DNA of 64,000 nt from Vibrio sp. JPW-9-11-11 (lineage in GTDB: Bacteria > Pseudomonadota > Gammaproteobacteria > Enterobacterales > Vibrionaceae): contig NZ_SZQJ01000004.1 in NCBI RefSeq assembly GCF_013369335.1, forward strand, positions 434,001 through 498,000. Direction: 5' to 3'. The position numbers were made by a program, and so were the translations under genes. Of this stretch, positions 1 to 8,634 are shown piece after piece. The notes beneath the pieces were generated by a model. The model saw nothing but the letters and a program-made list of their open reading frames with translations. It searched no databases and was not told the origin of the DNA. Every line of letters starts with the position of its first letter. The first letter of the stretch is position 1.

Positions 1-106
1 GCAGATCATCGAAGCCGCTCAGGCGGGTGTAAACGGCTATATTGTGAAGCCATTCACTGCGGCAACGCTAAAAGAAAAATTAGATAAAATTTTTGAGCGC
101 TTATAG
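1..106 (+). CDS. cheY: CheY chemotaxis response regulator, C-terminal end only
   Basis: Only the last 34 codons are in the window (frame starts at base 2, stop TAG at 104-106). The peptide contains GYIVKPF, the conserved lysine-proline of receiver domains (Lys109 of E. coli CheY), followed by the short final helix typical of single-domain CheY. CheY-P binds the flagellar switch and is dephosphorylated by CheZ, encoded next. The call rests on the KPF motif and on the position directly before cheZ-cheA-cheB; another single-domain receiver is possible but unlikely here. Confidence 0.85.
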   Translation, partial: QIIEAAQAGVNGYIVKPFTAATLKEKLDKIFERL

Positions 107-145
107 TCAAGGGTTTGACAGAAAGCGTTAAAAGGCCAATTCAGA

Positions 146-865
146 ATGATTTCATTAGAACAGGCAAAGCAACTCGTAGATTTGTTGGAAAGCGGCCAGC
201 AACAAGAAGCGGATTCTCTTGTTAAGGGCATCTACGAGAATCAAAAAAATCCAATGCTACAAGAGATTGGTGAGTTGACTCGTGATTTACACGAGTCAAT
301 CAAGCACTTTAGCGTGGATGAGCGCATGAGTGAGATCGCCAATGACGAAATCCCAGATGCAAGGGATCGCCTCCAATACGTCATTGACAAGACTGAAGTC
401 GCTGCCAACAAAACTATGGATGCCGTCGATCGTTGTATGCCTATTGCAGACAACCTTCACGAAGGACTACTCAAGGTTCGCCCACAGTGGAATGAACTGA
501 TGCATGGTCGTATTGAACTCGCAGAGTTCAAAGCCTTATGCCACCACATTGATGATCTTCTCGGCGAAGTGGAAGGCGACAGTTCTGAGCTAAGAGGGCA
601 GCTAACTGAAATACTCATGGCTCAAGATTTCCAAGACTTAACTGGCCAAATCATTCGCAGAGTGATTACTTTGGTTAGCGAAGTCGAGGGTCGGCTAGTC
701 GAAATTCTGACAGCGTTTGGCTCTAGCCAGTTGGAAGAAAGCACTGATAAAAAGAACAAAGCAGCAACGGATCCAGAAGGTCCTATTCTTAACCCTCAAG
801 AAAGGGAAGATGCCGTTTCATCACAAGACGAAGTTGACGACTTACTCTCGAGTCTTGGGTTTTAG
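146..865 (+). CDS. cheZ: CheZ, CheY-P phosphatase
   Basis: Protein of 239 residues that dephosphorylates CheY-P and terminates the motor signal. The catalytic helix motif DFQDLTGQ is at about 162-168; Asp164 and Gln168 correspond to the catalytic pair of E. coli CheZ. The C-terminus ends in VDDLLSSLGF, the conserved amphipathic CheY-binding tail, after an acidic, hydrophilic linker (about 200-225). Long helices (40-130) fit the CheZ four-helix bundle dimer. It lies 39 bases after cheY and 9 bases before cheA in the same operon. Length and both functional motifs are normal for the family. Confidence 0.97.
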   Translation: MISLEQAKQLVDLLESGQQQEADSLVKGIYENQKNPMLQEIGELTRDLHESIKHFSVDERMSEIANDEIPDARDRLQYVIDKTEVAANKTMDAVDRCMPIADNLHEGLLKVRPQWNELMHGRIELAEFKALCHHIDDLLGEVEGDSSELRGQLTEILMAQDFQDLTGQIIRRVITLVSEVEGRLVEILTAFGSSQLEESTDKKNKAATDPEGPILNPQEREDAVSSQDEVDDLLSSLGF

Positions 866-874
866 AGGTAATAT

Positions 875-3082
875 ATGAGCTACGATTTAGACGAAGATAT
901 TCTTCAGGACTTTTTAGTTGAAGCAGGAGAGATTTTGGAACTTCTCTCTGAGCAGTTGGTAGAGCTAGAAAACAACCCTGACGATAAAGATCTATTAAAT
1001 GCTATTTTCCGTGGTTTCCACACCGTCAAAGGTGGCGCGGGCTTCCTAGCGTTGAGTGAACTGGTTGATACCTGTCACGGTGCCGAGAACGTTTTCGACA
1101 TTTTGCGTAATGGCCAGCGCCAAGTTAACGCCGGTTTGATGGATACGATGCTTAAAGCGTTGGATACCGTTAACGAGCAGTTCCAGGCGGTGCAAGACCG
1201 AGAGCCTTTACCTAAAGCCGAACAAGACCTGCTTGATGAACTGCATCGATTAAGTAACCCGGAGTCAGCAGACGAGGCGGTCGTAGCTGAAGAGCAACCT
1301 TCTGTTGCCGAAGAGGCACCAGTCGAACCACCACAGGTTGAAGAAGCTGCAGAGGAGTCTTCTCAGATCTCTGCTGGTTCGATTGATGAAATAACCCAAG
1401 ACGAATTCGAAAAATTGTTGGATGAGTTGCATGGCTCTGGAGCTGCACCAGGAGCGTCGAGTTCCGCCTCTGACGCACCAGCATCTCCACCTCCTGCTGC
1501 GTCAAGTAACCAAGACAGTGGCGATATTACCGACGATGAGTTTGAAAAGTTGCTTGATGAGCTTCATGGTTCAGGTAAAGCGCCCGGAAAAAGTGAACAA
1601 GCCACACCTGCGGAATCAAAACCAGCCGCTCCTTCTGCTCCATCTGAAGCGGCTGGTGATAGCGATTTGATGACCGACGAAGAGTTTGAAAAGCTCCTGG
1701 ATGAGCTGCACGGCTCTGGTAAAGGGCCATCACCGGAAGAGCTTGAAGCTGCGACTAAGCCTGCAAGTACACCGCCGCCAGCGGCTAAGCCTGCAGAACC
1801 CGCTAAGCCGGCAGCTGCGCCTGCACCTTCCGCTCAGGCTGCACCTCAACCACCTGCTAAAAAAGAGGCTGTACCACCTGCGACACAAGCGAAGAAGCCA
1901 CAAGCTGAAGCCACTGTTCGTGTTGATACCTCAACCCTAGACACCATCATGAATATGGTTGGTGAGCTGGTATTGGTGCGTAACCGTTTGTTAAGTCTTG
2001 GTCTTAACAGCAATGATGAAGAAATGTCCAAAGCGGTATCGAATCTTGATGTAGTCACCGCTGATTTGCAGGGCGCAGTGATGAAGACGCGCATGCAACC
2101 GATCAAGAAAGTGTTCGGTCGCTTCCCTCGCGTAGTACGAGATCTTGCTCGAAGCCTTAATAAAGACATCACGCTCGAAATGCGTGGTGAAGATACCGAT
2201 CTAGATAAGAACCTGGTCGAAGCACTGGCCGATCCATTGATCCACTTGGTGCGAAACTCAGTAGACCATGGTATTGAAATGCCTGACGACCGTGTGGCCA
2301 CAGGTAAGCCGCGTACAGGTAAAGTCATTTTGTCTGCGTCACAAGAGGGTGACCATATTGAACTCGCCATTGTTGATGATGGCGGTGGTATGGATCCGGA
2401 CAAGCTACGTGCAATTGCTGTGAAGCGGGGCATGATGGATGAAGACGCGGCGTCGCGCTTGACAGATAAAGAGTGTTTTAACCTTATCTTCATGCCAGGT
2501 TTCTCTAGTAAAGAGAAGATTTCAGACATATCGGGTCGAGGCGTGGGGATGGATGTGGTGAAAACCGCGATCAACACTCTAAACGGTTCGATTGATATCG
2601 ACTCTGAATTGGGTAAAGGGACGAAAATTACTATTAAGGTTCCACTGACTTTGGCTATTTTGCCGACGTTAATGGTTGGTGTGGCTGGAAACCCATTTGC
2701 ATTACCATTGGCGAGTGTCAGTGAGATTTTCCACCTTGATTTGAGTCGCACCAACGTTGTTGACGGTCAATTGACGATTATCGTGCGTGAAAAGTCGATA
2801 CCACTATTTTACCTACAGAACTGGTTAGCACCGCACATGGGACACGTTGAACGAGGCAAAGGCCACGGTCATGTCGTCATCGTTCAAATTGGTAACCAGC
2901 GTGTTGGTTTTGTTGTGGATACTCTTATTGGACAAGAAGAAGTGGTGATTAAACCATTGGACAACTTGCTCCAGGGTACGCCAGGTATGGCAGGTGCAAC
3001 CATTACAAGTGACGGTCATATAGCACTTATTTTGGATGTGCCTGATTTGCTTAAGCAGTATGCCGCTGCTTCGCGAATCTAA
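875..3082 (+). CDS. cheA: CheA chemotaxis histidine kinase
   Basis: Kinase of 735 residues, longer than E. coli CheA (654). P1 phosphotransfer domain at about 1-110 with phospho-acceptor His49 in FHTVKGGAGF. The region 110-345 is acidic and Pro/Ala-rich with no P2 domain that I can recognise; instead it holds three copies of a motif ending EFEKLLDELHGSG at about 175, 220 and 267. P3 dimerisation starts near 350. The P4 ATPase has N box LVRNSVDHGIE, G1 DDGGGMD and G2 GRGVGMDVV. P5 (about 600-735) is CheW-like. It phosphorylates CheY and CheB in receptor arrays. In vibrios CheA also binds ParP, which is encoded downstream. Nine-base gap after cheZ. Confidence 0.97.
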   Translation: MSYDLDEDILQDFLVEAGEILELLSEQLVELENNPDDKDLLNAIFRGFHTVKGGAGFLALSELVDTCHGAENVFDILRNGQRQVNAGLMDTMLKALDTVNEQFQAVQDREPLPKAEQDLLDELHRLSNPESADEAVVAEEQPSVAEEAPVEPPQVEEAAEESSQISAGSIDEITQDEFEKLLDELHGSGAAPGASSSASDAPASPPPAASSNQDSGDITDDEFEKLLDELHGSGKAPGKSEQATPAESKPAAPSAPSEAAGDSDLMTDEEFEKLLDELHGSGKGPSPEELEAATKPASTPPPAAKPAEPAKPAAAPAPSAQAAPQPPAKKEAVPPATQAKKPQAEATVRVDTSTLDTIMNMVGELVLVRNRLLSLGLNSNDEEMSKAVSNLDVVTADLQGAVMKTRMQPIKKVFGRFPRVVRDLARSLNKDITLEMRGEDTDLDKNLVEALADPLIHLVRNSVDHGIEMPDDRVATGKPRTGKVILSASQEGDHIELAIVDDGGGMDPDKLRAIAVKRGMMDEDAASRLTDKECFNLIFMPGFSSKEKISDISGRGVGMDVVKTAINTLNGSIDIDSELGKGTKITIKVPLTLAILPTLMVGVAGNPFALPLASVSEIFHLDLSRTNVVDGQLTIIVREKSIPLFYLQNWLAPHMGHVERGKGHGHVVIVQIGNQRVGFVVDTLIGQEEVVIKPLDNLLQGTPGMAGATITSDGHIALILDVPDLLKQYAAASRI

Positions 3083-3106
3083 GTCGCGAAATAAAGAAGG
3101 ACAAAT

Positions 3107-4216
3107 ATGGCGATCAAAGTATTAGTTGTTGATGATTCAAGTTTTTTCCGCCGCCGAGTGAGTGAAATTATCAACTCAGACGCCCGTTTAGAAGTCATTG
3201 ATGTGGCGACTAACGGTAAAGAGGCGGTAGAGAAAGCACTGCGAATCAAGCCTGACGTCATAACAATGGATATTGAAATGCCAGTGATGGATGGCATCAC
3301 TGCGGTACGTGAAATAATGGCGAAGAGCCCGGTACCCATTTTGATGTTCTCTTCGCTGACCCATGACGGCGCTAAAGCCACTTTAGATGCGCTCGAAGCG
3401 GGCGCACTAGACTTTTTGCCTAAAAAGTTTGAAGACATCGCCCGTAATCGTGACGAAGCCGTTACTCTGCTCCAACAACGCGTGATACAGATTGCTTCAA
3501 AGCGTGCCTCAATGCGCCGTGCCATCGCTCGCCCCGCGACTCCTGCTCGTCCTGATAGTTCGAGTACCTTGCGCCCGGCGACTAGGCTATCACCTGCCGC
3601 TAAACCAGCGGTTGCAACACGCTTTAAATCATCAGGTAAAAAGTATCAGTTGACTGCGATCGGAACCTCTACTGGCGGTCCTGTCGCACTGCAAAAAATT
3701 CTAACTAAACTGCCAGCTAACTATCCGCATCCAATTGTGTTAATCCAACATATGCCAGCGACGTTTACGGCAGCATTTGCGAGTCGATTAAATTCGCTAT
3801 GTAAGATACAGGTCAAAGAAGCGGAAGATGGCGATGTACTAAAACCGGGTGTGGCGTACTTAGCCCCAGGTGGCAAGCAAATGATGATTGATGGTCGGCC
3901 CGGCTCTGCCAAGCTGCGTGTGATCGACGGCGGTGAACGCATGAATTACAAACCTTGTGTTGATGTGACTTTTGGAAGTGCAGCCAAGATTTACGCTAAT
4001 CAAGTTCTATCTATGGTTCTTACTGGTATGGGGGCAGATGGGCGAGAAGGCGCGCGTATGCTAAAAAGTGCGGGGGCTACTATTTGGGCGCAAGATGAAG
4101 AGAGTTGCGTTGTTTATGGCATGCCACAAGCTGTCGCGAAAGCTGGGATTTCAAGTGAAGATCTGCCACTTGATAGGATCGCTGAGCGTATGTTAGTCGA
4201 AGTAGGCCTAGCATAG
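3107..4216 (+). CDS. cheB: CheB, receptor methylesterase/deamidase
   Basis: Protein of 369 residues that removes methyl groups from receptor glutamates for adaptation. The N-terminal receiver has Asp9/Asp10 and phospho-acceptor Asp55 ([11 protein letters not shown]). A Pro/Ala/Ser/Arg-rich linker (about 135-178) leads to the methylesterase domain with catalytic Ser188 in GTSTGG, His215 in IQHMPATFT and Asp311 in GMGADG. All triad residues are present, so it should be active. It sits 24 bases after cheA and 9 bases before parC. No cheR is in the window; in vibrios it is often encoded elsewhere. Confidence 0.97.
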   Translation: MAIKVLVVDDSSFFRRRVSEIINSDARLEVIDVATNGKEAVEKALRIKPDVITMDIEMPVMDGITAVREIMAKSPVPILMFSSLTHDGAKATLDALEAGALDFLPKKFEDIARNRDEAVTLLQQRVIQIASKRASMRRAIARPATPARPDSSSTLRPATRLSPAAKPAVATRFKSSGKKYQLTAIGTSTGGPVALQKILTKLPANYPHPIVLIQHMPATFTAAFASRLNSLCKIQVKEAEDGDVLKPGVAYLAPGGKQMMIDGRPGSAKLRVIDGGERMNYKPCVDVTFGSAAKIYANQVLSMVLTGMGADGREGARMLKSAGATIWAQDEESCVVYGMPQAVAKAGISSEDLPLDRIAERMLVEVGLA

Positions 4217-4225
4217 AGGGTACGT

Positions 4226-5002
4226 ATGATTGTATGGAGCATAGCAAACCAAAAAGGTGGCGTCGGTAAAACGACGACGACGATTACCTTAGCAGGTTTG
4301 TTAAGTAAACAAGGAAAGCGCGTACTACTTGTTGATACCGATCCACATGCATCGCTGACGACCTATCTAGGTTACGATTCTGACAGCGTGCCTTTTAGCC
4401 TGTTCGACCTGTTCCAACTCAAAGAGTATACCGCTCAGTCGGTGATGCCACTGGTGATGAAATCAGATATCGAGGGTATAGACATTATTCCCGCACACAT
4501 GTCGCTAGCGACGCTAGATAGGGTGATGGGTAATCGCAGTGGTATGGGGTTAATTCTTAAACGAGCACTAATGGCAATTCGTGAACGCTACGACTATGTA
4601 CTTATTGATTGCCCGCCGATCTTGGGCGTCATGATGGTCAATGCATTAGCAGCCAGTGATCGAATTTTAATTCCAGTCCAAACCGAATTTTTGGCAATGA
4701 AAGGCTTAGAACGCATGGTTCGAACACTAGCGATCATGCAAAAGTCGCGCAATAAATCTTTCAATGTCACAATTGTGCCTACTATGTACGACAAGCGCAC
4801 GCGTGCATCCTTACAGACCTTACAGCAGTTGAAGAAAGATTACCCAGATCAGGTCTGGTCATCCGCTATTCCTATTGACACTAAATTTCGCGATGCAAGC
4901 TTGAAACACCTGCCTGTTTCACATTTCGCTTCAGGAAGCCGGGGTGTGTTTGCTTATAAGCAATTGTTGATTTTTCTAGAGAGGTTAGCCATCGATGACT
5001 AG
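4226..5002 (+). CDS. parC: ParC, ParA/MinD-like ATPase for polar chemotaxis arrays
   Basis: ParA-family protein of 258 residues with a deviant Walker A motif QKGGVGKTTT (about 9-18), switch I DTDPHASLT (about 38-46) and Walker B LIDCPP. In vibrios the ParA-like ATPase encoded between cheB and parP (named ParC) recruits chemotaxis arrays to the old pole and distributes them to daughter cells. Its place inside the che operon, with no parB or parS nearby, argues against a plasmid or chromosome partition role. It overlaps parP by 8 bases, which suggests translational coupling. The paralogue FlhG/MinD is excluded by context rather than by a residue-level test. Confidence 0.9.
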   Translation: MIVWSIANQKGGVGKTTTTITLAGLLSKQGKRVLLVDTDPHASLTTYLGYDSDSVPFSLFDLFQLKEYTAQSVMPLVMKSDIEGIDIIPAHMSLATLDRVMGNRSGMGLILKRALMAIRERYDYVLIDCPPILGVMMVNALAASDRILIPVQTEFLAMKGLERMVRTLAIMQKSRNKSFNVTIVPTMYDKRTRASLQTLQQLKKDYPDQVWSSAIPIDTKFRDASLKHLPVSHFASGSRGVFAYKQLLIFLERLAIDD

Positions 5003-6032
5003 CCAATCATTGCTATCTAGTGAACAAGCTCTTGATGATTACTTTTCTGCTTTACTAGAAGAGGTAGTGGAGGAATTCGAACCTCACGAGAGCGCACAAG
5101 AGCCAGCGCTTGCTGCTGTGGCACAAAATGATTCGCTTGAACTTGCACCTATGATGCAGTCGGTTGAAGAAAAAAGCTATTTTCACTTGCCGACCGAAGA
5201 AGTCGAAGTGCCAGATCTCGAAGATGTCGAGCGACTACTCAAACAGCTAGAGACGACCAATCCAGTCGCTGATCTTGAACTTGAGCAAGTGATGGAGCAG
5301 AACACGGTTGAAATAGCGCAAGCTCAGCCGGAGATCGCAGTTGACGAGATTCAGGAATGGGATATAGACGAGCCAGCGGTAGATATCGCCGTCGACATTG
5401 CAGAGCCTCAGGTCGAAACCATAACTGAGGTCGAACAACAGGTTGAAACTGTCCAACCCCGAGTGGATATCGATGTTGATCCCCAAGTTGATTTGGTCGA
5501 TGATCAACTGCTCGAAGTAGATCAAGCCATTGAAACGAAAGCTGGGGATAGTGATCTCAATAGTTGGCAGTCGACGCAGCGCGATGTGGAGTTTCAGGTG
5601 CTGTATTTTGACGTTAATGATGTCACTTTTGCCGTTCCGTTGGATGAATTGGGTGGAATACATCGCACTGCTGAGATGAATCACTTAATCGGCCGTCCAG
5701 ATTGGTATCTCGGTCTACAAACCAGCAGAGAATCCCAACTGGATGTTGTCGATACAGCCAAGTGGGTTATGAGCGAGAAGCTTAAAGATGATTCCTATAA
5801 AGAGAATTATCAATATATTGTGATGCTTGGCGAAAGCATGTGGGGACTAGCTTCAACTCAGTTGATGGGGACTGAAGCATTAGATCCAGCAATGGTTCGC
5901 TGGCGCGAAACGGCGGGGAAGAGACCTTGGCTCGCTGGAATGGTGAAAGAAAAAATGTGTGCTTTGATCCACGTTGAAGCATTGATAGCTATGCTTAATG
6001 CAGGACTTGATGTTAAAGCATTAGATAATTAG
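4995..6032 (+). CDS. parP: ParP, CheW-domain protein linking CheA to ParC
   Basis: Protein of 345 residues. Residues 1-195 are extremely acidic (runs of E, D, V, Q; pI clearly low) and probably disordered. Residues about 200-335 form a CheW-like domain (FQVLYFDVNDVTFAVPLDELGG onset). In Vibrio, ParP uses the N-terminal part to bind ParC and the CheW-like array-integration domain to bind CheA and receptors, keeping arrays at the pole. The start overlaps the parC stop by 8 bases. Low-complexity Val-Glu-rich stretches (for example AVDIAVDIAE near 130) look like short internal duplications. The assignment relies on family knowledge plus operon order. Confidence 0.9.
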   Translation: MTSQSLLSSEQALDDYFSALLEEVVEEFEPHESAQEPALAAVAQNDSLELAPMMQSVEEKSYFHLPTEEVEVPDLEDVERLLKQLETTNPVADLELEQVMEQNTVEIAQAQPEIAVDEIQEWDIDEPAVDIAVDIAEPQVETITEVEQQVETVQPRVDIDVDPQVDLVDDQLLEVDQAIETKAGDSDLNSWQSTQRDVEFQVLYFDVNDVTFAVPLDELGGIHRTAEMNHLIGRPDWYLGLQTSRESQLDVVDTAKWVMSEKLKDDSYKENYQYIVMLGESMWGLASTQLMGTEALDPAMVRWRETAGKRPWLAGMVKEKMCALIHVEALIAMLNAGLDVKALDN

Positions 6033-6069
6033 AACATTTATGCCGATTTAGGCTTAGAGAGGATAAGGT

Positions 6070-6564
6070 ATGTCTCAAACTAATGAAGTAGAAGTAAGAA
6101 AAGAGCAGTCTAACGACGAAGTGCTTCAGTGGGTGACGTTCCAGCTTGAAGAAGAAACCTATGGCATCAACGTGATGCAAGTGCGTGAAGTATTGCGTTA
6201 TACCGAAATTGCTCCAGTTCCAGGTGCACCTGATTATGTCTTAGGTATTATCAACCTTCGTGGTAACGTAGTGACCGTGATCGACACGCGTTCACGCTTT
6301 GGTCTAATGGAAGGCGAGATTACCGATAACACCCGTATCATTGTTATCGAATCTGAGCACCAAGTGATTGGCATTTTGGTTGATAGCGTTGCTGAAGTTG
6401 TTTACCTACGCTCATCAGAAATCGATACCACGCCAAGTGTTGGCACAGATGAAAGTGCTAAGTTCATTCAAGGCGTCAGCAACCGAGATGGCAAGCTATT
6501 AATTCTTGTTGATTTAAACAAACTGCTCACCGATGAAGAGTGGGATGAGATGGCTCACCTATAA
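6070..6564 (+). CDS. cheW: CheW, receptor-kinase coupling protein
   Basis: Coupling protein of 164 residues that joins chemoreceptors to CheA in the array baseplate. It is one CheW domain from about 17 to 155: LQWVTFQLEEETYGINV, then the conserved VPGAPDYVLGIINLRGNVVTV core. It is slightly longer at the N-terminus than minimal CheW. An AGAGAGGA-type ribosome site (6056-6063) precedes it. Its stop codon shares one base with the next start (TAATG), so the downstream gene is translationally coupled. It differs from ParP in lacking the long acidic region. Confidence 0.97.
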   Translation: MSQTNEVEVRKEQSNDEVLQWVTFQLEEETYGINVMQVREVLRYTEIAPVPGAPDYVLGIINLRGNVVTVIDTRSRFGLMEGEITDNTRIIVIESEHQVIGILVDSVAEVVYLRSSEIDTTPSVGTDESAKFIQGVSNRDGKLLILVDLNKLLTDEEWDEMAHL

Positions 6565-7058
6565 TGGACATCAGTTGGATGACAAATGCTCCGGTCATCG
6601 CCGGGGCGGTTGTTTTAGTCATATTGCTGTTGCTATTTGTGATGTTTCGGCTCAAAAAGAGTCAGACGAGATCCGCCGAGCACTTGCGCCAACAAAACCG
6701 TCATCTAGACAAAGAGCTACAAAAAACCAACAAACAGTTGCTAGAAGTGCGTTCTGTTGTGGTTGGATTGGGGCAAAAGGTCAGTGAACAAAACGATTTG
6801 ATCCAACATCTTGGAGAGCGTATCACTGAATTAGAGCAAGCCGACAGCGATGGTCGACTCTATTCTCGAGCCAGCAAAATGGTTCAACTGGGCGCTGATC
6901 TAGATGAATTGATTGAAGAGTGTGAACTGCCAAAAGCAGAAGCTGAGTTAATGCTGTCATTGCAAAATAAGCTGACGGGCAAAGAAAAAATCCCTCCTCT
7001 CGAAAGCGGCCTTCAACGTCGCAAACTCGCCAGCCGTAAGACAAGCGGAAAACGTTAA
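6564..7058 (+). CDS. DUF2802 membrane-anchored coiled-coil protein
   Basis: Protein of 164 residues with one N-terminal membrane helix (about 8-27, VIAGAVVLVILLLLFVMF), a predicted coiled coil (about 35-92, RQQNRHLDKELQKTNKQLLEV and onward) and a small C-terminal helical segment AEAELMLSLQNKL. This is the DUF2802 pattern; a gene of this type ends the chemotaxis operon in many vibrios and pseudomonads. Its function is not established. The start is fixed by the TAATG overlap with cheW. Its position suggests a link to polar arrays or flagella, which is inference only. Confidence 0.8.
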   Translation: MDISWMTNAPVIAGAVVLVILLLLFVMFRLKKSQTRSAEHLRQQNRHLDKELQKTNKQLLEVRSVVVGLGQKVSEQNDLIQHLGERITELEQADSDGRLYSRASKMVQLGADLDELIEECELPKAEAELMLSLQNKLTGKEKIPPLESGLQRRKLASRKTSGKR

Positions 7059-7062
7059 TGAT

Positions 7063-7088
7063 AAAAAGTGCCTAACGGCACTTTTTTA
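7063..7088 (+). terminator. Rho-independent terminator of the chemotaxis operon
   Basis: Perfect 9-bp stem AAAAGTGCC / GGCACTTTT with TAAC loop and a T run, starting 5 bases after the DUF2802 stop. Confidence 0.9.
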
Positions 7089-7198
7089 TATTTGATTGTA
7101 ACCATTTAGTGGTAGTTACTAAGATTTATGATTAAATATTAACAGATTCTTACTTAGTTTCGTGATTCGTATAGGTCTATTTCTGTTTTGAGTTCAAT

Positions 7199-7220
7199 AG
7201 GCTGTGTTAAGATACAGCCT
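7199..7220. promoter_or_regulatory. Inverted repeat in the ccmA leader
   Basis: Perfect 7-bp inverted repeat AGGCTGT / ACAGCCT with an 8-base spacer, 24 bases before the ccmA start. It could be an operator or an RNA hairpin near the ribosome site. No known regulator is recognised. Confidence 0.4.
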
Positions 7221-7243
7221 CGAAATTTATCTAGTGATCCCAA

Positions 7244-7864
7244 ATGTTAGAAGTATCTCAGTTGACAGCGATTAGAGATGAAAGAATTTTATTCGAATCT
7301 CTGTCTTTTACCATAGATTCCGGCGAGTTAGTTCAGGTCGAAGGAAGAAATGGCACCGGAAAAACCACCTTATTACGTATCATTACTGGCTTGGGTGATC
7401 GTGATAGCGGCGAGATACTTTGGAATGGGGAAACGATTGAATCCAATCGTGATGCTTTCCACCAAGAGTTGCTGTTTCTCGGCCATCAAACCGGAGTGAA
7501 ACGCGAGCTGACTGCCTATGAAAATTTGCGCTTTTATCTTAGTGTCCACGCAAAAAACAAGGTGGATAAGCCAACGATCTATCAAGCCTTGACCAAAGTC
7601 GGCTTAGCGGGACGTGAAGATGTCCCTGTGGCGCAACTGTCAGCCGGTCAACAACGACGCGTAGCGTTAGCGCGCTTATGGTTGAGTGACCATAAGCTTT
7701 GGATTCTTGACGAGCCATTGACGGCGATTGATAAGCAGGGTGTGAGCGTACTGGAGTCGCTATTTTTGCATCATGCCGAACAAGGTGGGATCGTGATGTT
7801 GACTACTCACCAAGACATGTTTGCTGATAATCCAAAACTACGCAAAATTAAACTGGGTGATTGA
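7244..7864 (+). CDS. ccmA: CcmA, heme exporter ATP-binding subunit
   Basis: ABC ATPase of 206 residues. Walker [10 protein letters not shown] at 34-42, signature [14 protein letters not shown] near 130 and Walker B LWILDEP near 150. With CcmB and CcmC it forms the CcmABCD complex, whose ATP hydrolysis releases holo-CcmE from CcmC during System I cytochrome c maturation. It is first in a complete ccm operon and ends one base before the ccmB start. The ribosome site before ATG 7244 is weak. Length is normal. Confidence 0.97.
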   Translation: MLEVSQLTAIRDERILFESLSFTIDSGELVQVEGRNGTGKTTLLRIITGLGDRDSGEILWNGETIESNRDAFHQELLFLGHQTGVKRELTAYENLRFYLSVHAKNKVDKPTIYQALTKVGLAGREDVPVAQLSAGQQRRVALARLWLSDHKLWILDEPLTAIDKQGVSVLESLFLHHAEQGGIVMLTTHQDMFADNPKLRKIKLGD

Positions 7865-7865
7865 G

Positions 7866-8534
7866 ATGTTGAGCACGATGCAGAGTATTATTCGACGTGA
7901 GCTATTGATCGCCTTCCGTCGTCAGGCCGATATTTTTAACCCGTTGTGGTTTTTTATTATTGTTATCACGCTATTTCCGCTCAGTATTGGTCCAGAGCCG
8001 AACTTACTCGCGAGAATTGCCGCAGGTATTGTGTGGGTAGCGGCTTTACTTTCTGCGCTGCTATCGCTTGAACGGCTTTTTCGAGATGATTTCCAGGACG
8101 GTGCACTTGAGCAAATGATGTTGATGCCGGTCCCGCTTCCAGTTGTGGTTATCTCTAAGGTGATCGCGCACTGGTTATTAACCGGGCTGCCACTCATTTT
8201 GATTAGCCCGTTGCTGTCTATTTTATTGTCACTTGATTTCAATACTTGGTTTGGTGTGGTGTCGACCTTACTCATTGGTACACCGACATTAAGTTTTATT
8301 GGTGCTATCGGTGTCGCTTTGACGGTTGGTCTGCAAAAGGGCGGTGTGTTACTCAGTTTGTTGGTTCTGCCGTTGTATATCCCAATTTTGATTTTTGCCA
8401 CCTCGGCCATTGATGCTGCCTCGTTAGGAATGGCGTATAACGGCCAGCTAGCCATTTTAGGCGCCATGCTAATGGGTGCGATGACGTTAACGCCATTTGC
8501 GATCAGCGCCGCATTACGAGTGAGTGTCAATTAA
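7866..8534 (+). CDS. ccmB: CcmB, heme exporter membrane subunit
   Basis: Integral membrane protein of 222 residues with six predicted helices, the usual CcmB size. I chose the ATG at 7866, one base after the ccmA stop, because the protein then starts MLSTMQSIIRRELLIAFRR like other CcmB proteins; an upstream in-frame ATG at 7821 would add 15 residues inside ccmA and is unlikely. The sequence RLFRDDFQDGALEQMML (about 73-89) is the conserved cytoplasmic CcmB segment. It partners CcmA in the CcmABCD complex. Confidence 0.95.
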   Translation: MLSTMQSIIRRELLIAFRRQADIFNPLWFFIIVITLFPLSIGPEPNLLARIAAGIVWVAALLSALLSLERLFRDDFQDGALEQMMLMPVPLPVVVISKVIAHWLLTGLPLILISPLLSILLSLDFNTWFGVVSTLLIGTPTLSFIGAIGVALTVGLQKGGVLLSLLVLPLYIPILIFATSAIDAASLGMAYNGQLAILGAMLMGAMTLTPFAISAALRVSVN

Positions 8535-8634
8535 TTGCTGGCGGTCAGCAGTTATTTTCCCTTTATGTATATTACAAAAACAATAATTTGTTTAGCCCAC
8601 GTTAAACGAAACTGAAGTAAGAGTGAGAACGACA

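Noticed and set aside
1846..2754. A 302-codon open frame on the minus strand
   Set aside because: It lies wholly within cheA, has no ribosome site and no recognisable protein features. It is an antisense shadow.
4226..5002. Plasmid or chromosome partition locus
   Set aside because: The ParA-like gene has no parB or parS partner and is embedded in the chemotaxis operon, where ParC is the expected protein.
7922..8530. A 202-codon open frame on the minus strand
   Set aside because: Exact antisense of ccmB; composition is that of a reverse-read membrane protein.
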